DNA of 64,000 nt. Origin: Cololabis saira. Taxonomy: Eukaryota > Chordata > Actinopteri > Beloniformes > Belonidae. The translations under genes and the position numbers were made by a program. Below the pieces are notes generated by a model, which did no database searches, was not told where the DNA came from, and saw only the letters and a program-made list of their open reading frames with translations. The stretch lies in contig NC_084596.1 of assembly GCF_033807715.1 (NCBI RefSeq), positions 40,937,958-41,001,957 on the forward strand, written 5' to 3'. This document shows, piece after piece, positions 1 through 11,059 of the stretch (within the stretch, counting starts at the first letter, position 1; each line of letters begins with the position of its first letter).

Positions 1-157
1 CGCCACCCTTTCCCGGTGGAGAACCATGGCCTCGGTTTTGGAGGTGCTGATTCTCATCCCTGCCGCGTCGCACTCGGCCGCAAACCGCCCCAGCACATGC
101 TGAAGGTCCCGGTCCGATGAAGCCAACAAGACAACGTCATCCAGAAAAAGCAGAGAT
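1..157 (-). mobile_element. LINE reverse-transcriptase fragment
   Basis: The minus strand reads without a stop through a palm-domain segment of a non-LTR reverse transcriptase: a LLFLDDVVLLASS core, then DLQHVLGRFAAECDAAG and RISTSKTEAMVL. The usual F-A-D-D catalytic box appears here as F-L-D-D. The segment is cut by the window start, and the reading is lost beyond about 157. The wording resembles the teleost LINE whose 3' half lies at 53217-54339, so both may be one family; that link is inference. Confidence 0.75.
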
Positions 158-170
158 GTTATTGACATAT

Positions 171-992
171 TATACAGTACATCTATAAACAAAACTTAAT
201 TTGGAGACTAGATACAGTTGTCTCTTAACTGAGTGGTCAGAATTTTGTCGCGTTTGAGGCTGTGTCATCTGTCAATCCTGTAGGGCTAACACCACGACAA
301 CTTTAAGACTCCCAGTAACACGATTATAAGATGGGTAATCTGACTGAACCAACCCCTTCCTGACACTGAAGGTCATGAAATCATACAATCATCCCATCTT
401 CGCCGTCGTCTACGACATCCTTCACTTATTTACAGCAACCGTTGAATAGAAGTAAGTTTAAGGGTGCATGCACGCGTAGCCAGTTTGATGTAGTACACTT
501 GTGCATGAACGCTGCCTCCCGAACTTTGACGTGGACCAAGGAAGAAGACTGAGACCCCTTGGACACGTGGGTCTTGGTCCATCTCTAAACTGACCAAACT
601 ACTAAAGAAACTAAATGAGCTGAGGACAAACTTGGAGCGAGGACAGATAATGCTTCAAACATGTCTGATCAGATTGAGGTGAATGCTGCAGCTGCGTGGA
701 GGAAGAGTCGACTGCAAGGCTGCCTGCAGCTAAAGACCCGGCGTCAAACTGATACGGGCTACCATGGATGCTGAGAGTGTCAAGTGAAACCGTTTGCAAC
801 ATATTACAGCTTTAATGGGGGATTCTTTGTCAGTAATTAATATTTTTTTTTAGTTTGACTCTTTTAACCAGAAAAAATAACCACAAACTGAAAAGACATT
901 GCGCTTTTTCTCATCTTGCAAAGAAACAAAGTCTCTTGTCTTTGTTTATTTGTAATACATCTGTGTCTGTTGATGAGTGTAATTGTTGTCTC
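171..992. other. No recognised feature
   Basis: AT-rich sequence with only short ORFs (under 70 codons) that lack recognisable motifs. I see no repeat family, splice-flanked exon or RNA gene here. Confidence 0.5.
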
Positions 993-995
993 TTA

Positions 996-2096
996 GGGTG
1001 CGTCCCAATACTCCCCCTCGCCCTCCTTTTCTTCCCTAACCCTAACTTTTGCGCGTTCCCGTGAAGGTAGTGGTGTCCCAATTCCTCTTTTCACCTAGGG
1101 GGAGGGGGCATAACGAGGGCTAGGGGCTGAGAATAGCCCCTTCAAATCGAGGGATTTCAGATGCTGACTTGGCGAGCGAGGGGGTATGAAAAAAAGAGGC
1201 TCTGCGTCGATTTGACTCGCCGACCGAAGGCAAACAGGCAGACTGGTCTCAGAGAAATAGATAGGAATAATCCTGTGACTCGTCAGATTTGTTTTGGATG
1301 TCTCTGATATAATAGTCTTCAGAAACCACAAAGTAATCCAGCTGTTATCTGGGTAATTTACACACTTTCAGATAAAGTTGCGGAAGATCACGCCAGAATA
1401 AAGGGATTTATGGTTCCGCGTTACACCAACGCAGATCCTACGGCGGAGGTTACGCAACCTACGCCGTAGGCTCTGCGTCGATTTAACGCGGACCCAAGCT
1501 CCGGACCCGGCAGACAGAAATCTCTAAATTTCGGAGCAAATTTCTTAACAGGCGTAGCTACAACTGTTAGATTTCATCTATTAAACCAACATATTCCTAA
1601 ATGATTTATTTCAGCCGGCGTGATTCTCAACAGAGCTGCGTCCCGGGAGAGAGTGTCTCTCCCGGGGCTGACGGAGCAGCCTGACCCGGCGGAGACGTCT
1701 CTTCTCGGGCTGTGAGCTGAGGCTGCTCCCCGGGGCCGGCGGCTCTTCTCATCTCCGAAAACATCGGGTCAAATTTCTTAACAGGCGTTATTTGGATAAA
1801 CTGAGCCCCGGTTGGGGATCTTAAGGTTACCATTATACCTGAAAAAATATTAAAACTTAATAAAGTGCCATATTAACAGCGCTACAGCTGAAATTAAAAC
1901 AGCTTTTGGCTCTCAGCTTCCTGATCAGGGAAGGGATGAAAACGAGGGGTAGGGGGAGAATTGGGACAGGCACCTGGGCCAAGTGCCCTAGATTTCAAGT
2001 GCCCTAAAATCTCCCCCTTCTTTTTTAGGGCTTAGGGAAGAAAAGAAGTGCGAGTGGAGAAAAGAAGGGCGAGTGAAGGAGAATTGGGATTGGGCC
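996..2096. mobile_element. TIR element flanked by TTA (PIF/Harbinger-like)
   Basis: The left end (GGGTGCGTCCCAATACTCCC) and the reverse complement of the right end (GGCCCAATCCCAATTCTCC) are similar. Both are followed inward by related CTTTTCTTCCCTAA blocks. TTA trinucleotides abut both ends (993-995 and 2097-2099), as in PIF/Harbinger elements. No transposase is visible, so it is non-autonomous. A second palindromic repeat lies at about 1406-1495. Confidence 0.6.
1406..1495. mobile_element. Short palindromic MITE with GGTTCCGCGTTAC end
   Basis: The sequence starts TTTATGGTTCCGCGTTACAC and ends with the near reverse complement (ATTTAACGCGGACC), with CCTACGGCGGAGG/CCTACGCCGTAGG between. A closely related copy lies at about 30021-30118, also nested in another element. 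Confidence 0.55.
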
Positions 2097-2099
2097 TTA

Positions 2100-2918
2100 G
2101 TCCTTTAGCTCTTTGGCTTGTGCATTTTTCCCCCAGATAATGGTGTGAATCTTTTCCCCCCAGCCATGTGGTTGACTATCCATCAGTAACTATCCATCTC
2201 ACAGAGGTTGTGCTCAGTTCTTCTATTTGCTTTTTTTTTGCTGCTTTATTTGCTTATTGCTTATGAAGAATGAAGGTGGTAAAAAACTCGCCAAGTGTGA
2301 CCGTGCGTTCCAGTGATTTGAGATTCGACTGAGACTACTTAACTTACATCTTAGTCCACTAACTTATTTTTATTTTATGTATAATTGCCACGACGTGATC
2401 ATACATTTACATTTCTGCAACACTTCTCTCTTACACACACATAACCAGGCATGGAACAGATATTCTTCATAAAACATGATCATAATAGATGTCCTGGCTC
2501 GACTTTATGTGCCTTTTGTGTGTCATTCACCATTAAGGAATGTTGATGTTCTTTAATGTGCTTTTATTGAGTCTGTTTCATCCTTCTGTCTCGTCTCGTG
2601 GTTTGGGAATCTCTCCCTTAAGAACACAAATAGTTTCAACGTAGCTGTTAACTGGATGCACGGGCTCGACGGATCCAGAGTCAGTGCCGGCGGATGACTG
2701 GCTCTGTCCCTCCACCCCAATAACAGCATGTAAATAAAACAGTCCAAAAACAGCTTTGTTCTGGCAGTCGTCAGTGAAACTAACAAGTGGAAGGAACCCT
2801 GAGAACAGATGACTTGCTATGAATGTCACTAACCTACTAATATTTCTCAGTGAGTATTTGACATTATGACATTGCTTTTGTTTTCTTTACTCTGTTTTAG
2901 CTTGTTGTTTTACTTTAT
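2100..2918. other. No recognised feature
   Basis: Low-complexity AT-rich sequence. Two overlapping minus-strand ORFs near 2553-2829 have no recognisable motif and no splice context. Confidence 0.45.
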
Positions 2919-2923
2919 TTTAT

Positions 2924-2996
2924 ACGATGGAGTATTAGGGCCAAACTAAGAAAAAAAAATTGAAATTACGAAAATAAAGTCATATATATATATACA

Positions 2997-3074
<78 letters not shown>

Positions 3075-3075
3075 C

Positions 3076-3123
<48 letters not shown>
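2924..3123. repeat. Truncated MITE running into (TA)n and (GA)n microsatellites
   Basis: The start (TACGATGGAGTATTAGGGCC) matches the end of the fuller element at 36145-36625. After the AATAAAGTCAT motif the interior is replaced by a (TA)n tract to about 3071 and a (GA)n tract at about 3077-3123. The 61-codon minus-strand ORF here is only the dinucleotide repeat read as Ser-Leu and Ile-Tyr. Confidence 0.75.
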
Positions 3124-3126
<3 letters not shown>

Positions 3127-3365
3127 TATAAATAAATGAATATTTATCCAAAATGGTTATTGGTGCAAACTATGATAACTATACATTGTTTGAATTTGTT
3201 GATGTTATAAAATGTATGAACATGTATGGTTTTTATTTATATCTAAATGTTAAACGGAATTACTTTTTATTTTTTTCTTTATTTTCTGTTTTTCCTTTCT
3301 TTTTTTATATGCTACCTCTTTAGGTTTGCTTTAAATTTTTGTTGTAATGTACTGTGTATTATGTG

Positions 3366-3430
3366 TCGCACCCCAGGAAGAATAGCTGCAGTTTTGCTGT
3401 AGCTATTGGGGATCCAAATAAAACGATAAA
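3366..3430 (+). mobile_element. LINE 3' tail with terminal hairpin
   Basis: A CACCCCAGGAAGAATAGCTG segment is followed by the small hairpin TAGCTGCAG-loop-CTGTAGCTA, then GGGGATCCAAATAAA. I recognise this layout from 3' ends of fish non-LTR retrotransposons, but the clade cannot be fixed from this much sequence. The AT-rich 240 bases upstream may be the rest of the 3' UTR. Confidence 0.5.
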
Positions 3431-4195
3431 CTATAAAGCTCAAATTCTGCACATTGATCACGACTTGATTGTTTTATTTCAAATCACAATGCTGTAGTGT
3501 ATAAAGACAACAAATCCTAAAAACTCTGTAATTGTCCAAATACTTAACGACCTGATCTGGAAGTTAGAGCCCTGGTAGGCATCAAGCAAAAAAGACACAA
3601 AGGACGTATCTAAAACTACTAGAATAGGGTTCAAATGGGTCGAGGACTGTCCTACTCATTATTAAAACCTGTAAGGAGAATAGTCAGCCATCATTTTTGA
3701 GGAAGAAATGAGCTTGGGAAACAGAATTTGCTTAATTGTAAGATCAAGCGTTTGATGAAACATATTTAAACGGGAGATCACAGCCCTGCTCCATCGTGAA
3801 TGAAAGAGCTGTTACATGCGTGTCTTCGCCACACATGTGATGGAAACTGAACTGGATGTAATGAGTCTAAACAGCTGCGTAGCCTTAAGATCAGTAGGGA
3901 TTAAAAAAAGCAGAAGGAAAAAAAGGCTTAACCTTGATAAGAAGTAAAACGATGGGATTCTGGAGCAATGGGGAAGGTTATGAGGTCTGATGAGCCCAGA
4001 TTTATCTTATTCCAGAGTGATTCGGTGGAGAAGAGCTAAAGATGAAGTGATGTTCTCTCCCTGCAAACCTATTAGGCTCAGGGAAAATCATTTACCCAAA
4101 AACTGAGGTCAGCTGGCCACATGAATGTGATGAATGATGATGAATGACCATGTCATTCTATGAAAATACCGTTTTTCCCCTTTCTTTCATATTCT
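3431..4195. other. No recognised feature
   Basis: No ORF of note, no repeat shared with the rest of the window and no RNA gene. Confidence 0.45.
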
Positions 4196-4748
4196 AAGGC
4201 CCCGTTTACACGTAGCAAAAACGGTGGTGTTTTCATGCGTTTTGGCCGTTCGTTTACACGAAAACGAAACTCAAAGTCACCAAAAACGATCATTTCTAAA
4301 AACTCCGGCCAAAGTGGAGATTTGCAAAAACTCTGTTTTCACGTTTGCTTGGAAACGGAGGGAAACAGACATTTAGGCTTCAGAACGTCACATTATGAGA
4401 CAGAAACGTCACCAGCATCATGTGTGCGACCTGTGTTTACAATTAGTTTGGCCACAGTCAATATTTTCTTGTATTTTACCTGTTTTATATTCTAAAGTCA
4501 CACTAAAAAGTAACTCCACTTCTCTGTCACTCCAAACGAAAGACTCTCGTTCATCTTGGAGGTAACTGGAAGTTACTCGTGTCATTTGTTGATGTTTTTT
4601 TCCAGGATTCTGATTGGCTAGCATGACTTTATGCTTCTCGTTACACTGCCCCCTGTAGGTTTGGCTGCTCATAGCGCCATAACAGCGTATTTATGCGGGT
4701 TCGTGTAAATGATGGTATTTTTCAAAACGTAGAGTGGGAAATATCCGT
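4196..4748. mobile_element. MITE with GGCCCCGTTTACACG end, copy 1
   Basis: The left end reads GGCCCCGTTTACACGTAGC. The interior matches, in inverted orientation, a second copy at 29805-30240, including the shared CTTGTATTTTACCTGTTTT block. The right end fades near 4748 after the TTTTTCAAAACGTAGAG motif, so this copy looks truncated. ORFs inside it are incidental. Confidence 0.6.
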
Positions 4749-5042
4749 TGGATGGCTTGGTTTAACAAAGATATTAATTGAACTTTGGAGTTCACAAATA
4801 GCACTGCTTACCTGCAACAATCAGACAGTGGAAGTTAGCATGGCATTTGGAAAGGCCCAAAATAACTAACATGGGTCCCACCGAGTGGCTCAACTTTATA
4901 CATCATAAAATGTCAGAATGCAATTACTATTAAATAAGACTTGGTTTCACTAATTTACTTTACTAATGCGCTGAAACCCATGCTGTTGGCTTTATTTGCA
5001 CCCTTAAGAGGTAAAAATTATGATAATGCAGCTGTTTTCTCA

Positions 5043-5222
5043 CAATATGAGCCATTATTACATTATGAGCGGCGCCCGTAAGGCTCATAATGTAATAAGT
5101 TATTACATTATTACATTATGCGCAAAGCCGTTATTATGTTATGTGCTCATGATTTTATTACATTATGAGCCGATTATTACATTATGAACTTTTATTGCAT
5201 TTAAGTTATTACATTATGAGTT
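5043..5222. repeat. Palindromic repeat cluster of TTATTACATTATGAG
   Basis: TTATTACATTATGAG and its reverse complement recur about ten times within 180 bases, separated by short variable spacers. This could be a collapsed MITE or a nested hairpin array. No coding capacity is seen. Confidence 0.6.
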
Positions 5223-6058
5223 GCTACAGACCCAGAAGGAGCTATGTGTTGGGTCTGCTGCCAGCTCACCTCAGCTGGCACCGGGGGTCAGGTCAGTCCC
5301 TCCGACTGCGTCACGCAAAGCAGCGCCGAAGCTGGAGCTCACAGCTGTCTGATCATCTGCCGGATCACCAGATTAAGACGTCATTGTGTTGACAGCGGGT
5401 GCTGAATGCGAGGTCCCGGGAAGCCCAGCTGGACCTGCTCCAACTGTCATCGGGCGAGAGGTGGGTAGAAGCTGCACTGGGCAAGGCAACCGCTGAGGAA
5501 GACTGTTGGTGGTGAAGACGTCATGGTGCTAAGATGTTCTCATGCACACATGGTCTCTACTCCAAATACTCCCTCGGAAATAATGTTAAATCTTCTTGAA
5601 AATGTCTTTTTGTCCTTGGGTGTGACGGCTCTCATGTCACATCTGCATCACATACTGTACACAGAGTCTGCATAACATGGTCTGTTTTCAACGTGGTGTT
5701 GCAACACAGATGTTCTGCGGTTCATTAAAACGTACTGACAAAGTAAATACCTGGCTCTTAAGTGGCGTGGTGCAAACCTGATAGCTGCCATTTTCAAAGC
5801 CATTTTATTCTGTACATATGCACATATATACTTTGATGTAATTTTATACTATGTGAAAGTACTGCCGTTTGGATTACTCAGTGGTATTCATGATCTTTTC
5901 TGGTTTTGGAAGACAGAACAAGCAGTACCGTTCAAGTCCGGTTCCCTGCATTAACACACCTGAGCACCATGCTAATGATCGATCCTCAAAGTTCTACCAA
6001 GCAGGAAGTCGATCGAAGAAACGATTTCAGCACCCAGCCCCCCCAGCCCCCTCTCCCC
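5223..6058. other. Unassigned sequence
   Basis: A moderately GC-rich stretch (5223-5520) is followed by AT-rich sequence. I looked for LINE and transposase motifs and found none. It may contain an old, unrecognisable repeat. Confidence 0.35.
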
Positions 6059-6069
6059 CTCTCCCCCTC

Positions 6070-6108
6070 TCCCTCTCTCTCTCTCTCTCTCTCTCGCTCT
6101 CTCTCTCT
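6070..6108. repeat. (CT)n microsatellite
   Basis: An almost pure CT run, preceded by a CCCCT-rich tract from about 6036, lies at the 3' edge of the L2 element that reads on the minus strand. Confidence 0.9.
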
Positions 6109-6227
6109 GGACACCGCCCAGTGGATCATGTTGGTGCCCCCCTGCAGCGTAGGCCTATAGCAGCATATCTACCACAAAGCTATGTTTGAGACTAACTATT
6201 ATAGTCTTGTTCTATAGCTGCAACTAT

Positions 6228-6836
6228 TGCCGCTTTTGCACTAGGACTTACTTGGCCCGACTCGGCTCGGCGCGGCTTTACACGGCTCCACTCGTGTGTT
6301 TTCGCACTGCCAGGGGAGAAGTGGGGGGGTTTGGGTGAAGCTGCTGTGTCGTACTCGATTGCGCAACACCTTTGTTGTGTCGGCGCAGATGAGAAATCAG
6401 CTGGAGCCGGGAGCGGCTGAGAGTAAAACAGCCCGTCTACATCGCTTTTTAAATTTTTTCTCGACAGCTACCAGGTTTATGAACATCTGCACCTCAGAGT
6501 TGGATCACCAAACAGACGTTTTGCGCTTTATAATAAAATCGCCGCGAGCCGCGGGTCGCTCTCTCTCTGACTCCCGCTTCCTGATTCAAACGTGTGGCGG
6601 CCCCGCCCCCCGACCAATCAGAGGCGTGGAGGGTGGTGACGTCCCCGCCCCCCGACCAATCACTGGCGCGGAGGGTGGTGACGTGAGAAATAGTCCCTTC
6701 TCAGCCCGCAAAGAACCTGGCTGAAATGGTTACAGAAAAAGGTACCGACTTGGAGCGGCTCTACACGTCTCAGCCCTAGTGCAAAAGCGCAAAACGGGTA
6801 GAACCGAGCTGAGGTGGTACCAGTGCAAAAGCGGCA
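6228..6836 (-). mobile_element. Harbinger-like MITE, TGCCGCTTTTGCACTAG family
   Basis: Perfect terminal repeats (TGCCGCTTTTGCACTAG and its complement) are flanked by a TAT duplication at 6225-6227 and 6837-6839. The element sits in the L2 3' region. On the minus strand it carries a stretch reading SNSEVQMFINLVAVEKK, which resembles the start of the Myb/SANT-like proteins that accompany fish Harbinger elements. It is the most diverged member of the family that recurs at 10175, 14700, 25688, 32845, 34210, 42015 and 42911. Confidence 0.7.
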
Positions 6837-6962
6837 TATGACTACTGACTCTAACACACTAGAGTTTACACTAACTAGAGGTTTACTAAGGTTGGTTCCA
6901 TAGTAATGGTGCCTCATAGCAGAACGCCCACCCTCCAAATCTACATTTAGATACTCTAGGAA

Positions 6963-7886
6963 CTACGAGTAAACCTGCACTCTAAGAAGGAGAGCTCTGC
7001 CAGGAACATAAGGCACTATCAGGCCTTGCAAATATTGCAGAGCTAAGCCGTTTTGGGCTTTATACGCAAGTAATACAATTTTGAATTGGATTCTGAGTTT
7101 TACGGGTAACCAATGGAGCGACGCCAACACTATTCCTGTCAGCACTCGCGCTGCTGCATTTTGGATCAGATGGAGCCTTTTCAGCAAATTACTTGGACAT
7201 CCTGCTAACAACACATTACAGTAATCCAGTCTAGAAGATACAAACGCATGAACTAATTTTTCTGCATCACTCTGCGAGAGGATTTTTCTAATCTTTGCAA
7301 TATTACGGAGATGGAAAAATGCTATTTTACAAACCTGATTAATATATGGTTTAAACGACAAATTCTGATCGAAAACAACACCAAGGTTTCTCACAGTTGC
7401 ACTGGAAGCCATCGCAACACCATCTAATCTCTTCCTAAGATGCTCTGGACCAAGAATGATAACCTCTGTTTTATCTGAATTTAGAAGCAGGAAATTTCTG
7501 GACATCCAGTCCTTGATGTCCCTAAGACATGCCTGAAGTTTGACTAACGGTTCATCCGGCTTCATAGACAAGTAGAGCTGCGTATCATCAGCATAACAAT
7601 GAAAGTGTATGCCGTGATTCTGGATTATACTTCCCAAGGGATGCATGTATAAACTAAACAAGATTGGCCCTAGCACTGAACCCTGCGGAACACCATAACA
7701 GACCCTTGACTGTTCTGACGAAACCTCATGTACATGAACAAACTGGAATATGTCAGATAGATATGATTTAAACCAACGTAGAGCTGTCCCTTTAATCCCA
7801 ACAACATGCTCTAACCTGTGCAGTAAAATGACATGATCTACAGTGTCAAAAGCAGCACTGAGGTCCAGTAGAACCAGTATGGACAC
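6963..7886 (-). pseudogene. L2-clade reverse transcriptase, central and C-terminal part
   Basis: An open frame of 307 codons covers most of the polymerase. In order it shows LLDLSAAFDTVDH (first catalytic aspartate), GVPQGSVLGP, the catalytic box YADDTQLYLS, LNSDKTEV, LGVVFDQNLSF, then the L2-typical IQNAAARVLTG and LHWLPVKLRIQFK. Frame is lost near 6975, after the VPGRALLLRV region, and resumes in another frame as AGLLVVPRVSKC. The upstream end runs into the 40-bp repeat, which shifts the frame. It is therefore a dead copy, although the catalytic residues are intact. Confidence 0.85.
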
Positions 7887-8180
7887 TAATCCCTTATTTG
7901 AGGTCCAGTAGAACCAGTATGGACACTAATCCCTTATCTGAGGTCCAGTAGAACCAGTATGGACACTAATCCCTTATCTGAGGTCCAGTAGAACCAGTAT
8001 GGACACTAATCCCTTATCTGACGTCCAGTAGAACCAGTATGGGCACTAATCCCTTATCTGAGGTCCAGTAGAACCAGTATGGACACTAATCCCTTATCTG
8101 AGGTCCAGTAGAACCAGTATGGACACTAATCCCTTATCTGAGGTCCAGTAGAACCAGTATGGACACTAATCCCTTATCTG
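7861..8180. repeat. Eight exact-length 40-bp tandem repeats inside the L2 ORF
   Basis: Eight consecutive 40-base units (AGGTCCAGTAGAACCAGTAT plus GGACACTAATCCCTTATCTG) run with no indel. Only a few substitutions occur, in units 1 and 5. The unit encodes, on the minus strand, the conserved [14 protein letters not shown] region just before the first catalytic aspartate. Seven extra copies add 280 bases, which is not a multiple of three and therefore breaks the reading frame. There are no spacers. Confidence 0.95.
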
Positions 8181-8850
8181 AGGCCATAAGAAGGTCATTC
8201 GTGACTCGAACCAGTGCTGTCTCTGTGCTATGATGCATTCTGAAACCTGACTGAAAGACTTCAAACAGATCATTTCTATACAAATGGTCACATATGCTGA
8301 CTTGAAACTGCCTTTTCCAGAATTTTGGATACAAATGGAAGGTTGGAAATTGGTCTATAATTAGCTAAAATGTCTGGGTCAAGAGAAGGTTTTTTAAGTA
8401 AAGGTTTAATTACTGCCACTTTGAAAACCTGTGGTACATATCCTAGGTTTAAGGATAAGTTCATCTGGTCCAGTATTGTCTTGCCAATAAGAGAAAGAAC
8501 ATTTTTGAATAGTGGAGTCGGGATGGGGTCTAACAAACATGTGGTTGATTTAGCTCTATTGACGAGTGAGGTCAGCTCAGGGAGGTCTATAGGATCAAAA
8601 CAGTCTATTTTTATATTTTTTTTACCTTGTCTGCACACATATTAATGGGTGATACCATGCCGGTAAAAACCTAAGGCATATGTGCATTATTACTATATTT
8701 AATATAGATACATATATATACGCATACATACGCATACACATACATATATACATACCAATATATATGTATCAAATCGAAACAGTCAAGAGTCAAGTCAGGG
8801 CCTAGGGAAGTCACTAAAGCTGTAAAACTATAAGCTCAGATATGGGAGCA
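8181..8850 (-). pseudogene. L2-clade reverse transcriptase, N-terminal part
   Basis: The minus strand reads from about 8850 through ALVTSLGPDLTLD, then (after the inserted L1 tail at 8606-8776) CFDPIDLPELTSLVNRAK, LLDPIPTPLFKN, VIKPLLKKPSLDPD and [17 protein letters not shown]. In another frame it continues [18 protein letters not shown]. These are the fingers-domain motifs of L2-type enzymes. At least one frameshift separates them near 8300. Confidence 0.8.
8606..8776 (-). mobile_element. L1-clade 3' end inserted in the L2 LINE
   Basis: This minus-strand segment matches the last ~170 bases of the L1 at 38067-41354, with a shared ACCTTGTCTGCACACATATT block and a TAC/GTA-rich interior. Its A-rich tail lies at the 8611-8626 side. 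An AAACAGTC duplication (8598-8605 and 8777-8784) flanks it, and removing it rejoins the L2 frame from LTLD to CFDP. It is a heavily 5'-truncated copy of the same L1 family. Confidence 0.75.
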
Positions 8851-10174
8851 CAACTGCAACCGTGGCCTGCATGGACTGCTCAGCATACAAATATACTGTA
8901 ACTGCAGAAATTAGCAGCAATGAAGGCCAACGTCATGGAAAAGGTCAGACTCTCCAGACATCTCCAAACAAAAAGCAGACATTGGGGGGGGGGTCCTTTT
9001 CATCACATGTGTGTTTTCCTCTGAGATAAATTGAATAAGCAGGTGGTAGCTACATTAAGCAGCTTATGGTTAGCTGTCATGTTCACCCCTCTTTTTTTCC
9101 ATTTACCTGTGCTCCTCGCTCCCTCTTTTTTTGACAAATGTCTCGTCTCTCCCTGCGGTGCTCCACCTTCTTCCTGTACCTGCCCGCTAGGCTTCCCTAC
9201 ACCTCTGTGTGTTTGCCGACTTAATGCTGTAGCGGGGCTCTAATCTGCCATTAGGGCTCAGGCAGAGAGAGGCTTACTGGTGTTTCTCTTACAAATCCAC
9301 TTCCGGAAAAAGCCCTGCCAGAAATGCGGCACTGCATCTCAATGGATTAGTGATGAGAGCGGGGGAGCGGGGGAGAGGAGGGGAGGGGAGACCTTTGGGT
9401 TTAAACCATCCCTTAAGTAAGCATCCCAAAAGTTAAGAACACAAATTTACCATTCAATCATTATTTCAAGAACTCTCGGAACTGAGGCAGAGGTTTCAAC
9501 CTCCCTGCTGTCCATATATTAGTGAAGACATCGAGGTAGTCTGCTATCTCCTGATATGAGAAGCCCACTCTAAGACGGGCTTTTCTTGGCCTGTGAGAGC
9601 CTCAACAAGACCTGTACGACTACAACATAAAGACCTTGTCAGCCAAATGGAAATGTCTTCTCTTTTACTCCATCTGTCAACAAAATGAAAGAAAAACTTC
9701 ACAGAGACAGTGAAACCCCCTCTTTAAAAGACCAAAAAAAACACCTATATGAGGAACTGAGACAAATAAATGTTCCAACACAAAAACAAAATGTATCTGC
9801 CGCATTAGGATCCAGGTGTGCTCTGAAAGTGTTCATGGCTATACTCCCATGGAGGTGGTCTGCTGTCCACTTTTCAATGATTAGCTTGTACAAGAACTGC
9901 CAGCAGCCTTTCAAGCCTCACATCACCCCGACTCCCTGAAACTCTGTCAGAGGATGAGGACCTTTACGCAGACTTGGTACACTGCTTTCTTCACACAGAC
10001 TGAGACTTATCCAGAAGAGGGCTTGACAGACACAGCAGGCAGTCCTGCCTTTTCTATCAGCAATGGACAAGTTCAGGAGAAGAGAGACAGACAGAAGAGC
10101 ACTGCTTCTTCAAATGACCACATGCCTGGGGTCTTGTCAGGGACATGAGAAACCTTGAGAACCTGCCACACTTA
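8851..10174. other. No recognised feature
   Basis: Mostly unique-looking sequence. The ORFs at 9031-9243, 9685-9939 and 9954-10148 show no motif and no clear splice sites. A short G-run occurs near 8982. Confidence 0.4.
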
Positions 10175-11059
10175 CGGCGCTTTTCCACTAGTACGTACTC
10201 AGCCCGGCTTGCCTCCACTTGGTTTGGTGCTTCTCCACCAGGGGTCTAATGGCCCTTTTCCACTAGTACCTACTCAGCTCGCTTCTACCCGCCACGCCCC
10301 CGTCTTGCGCTTTTCCACTAGGGGCTGAGGCGGGTAGAGCCGCGCCAAGCAGATATTTTTTCTGTAACCATTCTGCCGAGGTTCTAACCGGGCTGAGCCG
10401 GGACTATTTCTGACGTCACCACCCTCCACGCCACTGATTGGTCAGGGGGCGGGGCCGTCAGACGTTTGAATCAGGAAGCGGGAGTCAGCGCGAGAGCGAC
10501 TGGCGGCTCGCGTCGATTTTATTATACAGCGCAAACGTCTGTTTGGTGATCCAACTCTGAGGTGCAGATGTTCATAAACCTGGTGCTGAGGAGAGAATTA
10601 AAAAAGGGATCTAGACAGGCGATAAGGAACGATCAGATCCACAGGCGCTCATTTTTACTCTCAGCCGCTCGCGGCTCCAGCTGATTTCTGATCTTCGCCG
10701 ACAGGGGTTGCACAATCGAGTACGTCATAGCAGCTTCACCCCAACCCGCCCACTTCTCACCTGGCTGTGGAAAAACAAACGAGGACAAAGCGGGTAGAGG
10801 CGAGACGAGCCTCTACCTAGATGGAAAAGCGCCATAACTGTGTCGAGTAGATACTTTTCTGTAACTATTCTGCCGAGGTTCTAAGCAGCTGAGTCGGCTG
10901 TATCTGACATCATCACACTACAGGCCACCGATTGGTCGGGGGGTTGGAGTCAGACGTCTGAGTCAGGAGGAGGAAATCAGAGAAAGAGACTCTGACGGCT
11001 TCTTGTTCATTTTATTCGACAGGCAATGGCAGCAAAAGTCTGTTTCATGATCCAACTCT
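10175..11059 (+). mobile_element. Harbinger-like MITE, split by a sibling copy
   Basis: The left terminus (GGCGCTTTTCCACTAGTAC) leads into the family body, which is interrupted at 10250-10834 by a second, complete member. The body resumes (GTCGAGTAGATACTTTTCTG) and ends abruptly near 11059, where half of a different MITE begins. Confidence 0.75.
10250..10834 (+). mobile_element. Harbinger-like MITE inserted in its own relative
   Basis: The TIR ends are TGGCCCTTTTCCACTAG and its near complement ending GGAAAAGCGCCA. A TAA duplication at 10247-10249 and 10835-10837 flanks it. Inside, ATGTTCATAAACCTGGTGCT opens the same Myb/SANT-like relic seen in other copies (MFINLVLRREL). Confidence 0.8.

Larger units (their letters stand above)
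6112..8850 (-). mobile_element. L2/Maui-type LINE, composite and disrupted
   Basis: Minus-strand reverse-transcriptase segments run collinearly from about 8850 (DLTLDCFDPIDLPEL) to about 6870 (GLLVVPRVSKCRFGGWAF, then LLWNQP). What looks like the 3' UTR continues on the far side of a MITE (6228-6836) down to about 6112. Three events break it: that MITE, a 40-bp tandem expansion (7861-8180) and an L1 3' fragment (8606-8776). The 5' end is missing, as is usual for LINEs. Clade assignment rests on recognised L2-type motifs, not on a search. Confidence 0.8.

Noticed and set aside
1033..1048. Telomere-like CCCTAACCCTAAC
   Set aside because: Only two units, inside the TIR region of a transposable element.
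7861..8180. CRISPR-like array of 40-bp repeats
   Set aside because: There are no spacers, the units lie inside a LINE ORF and the genome is eukaryotic.
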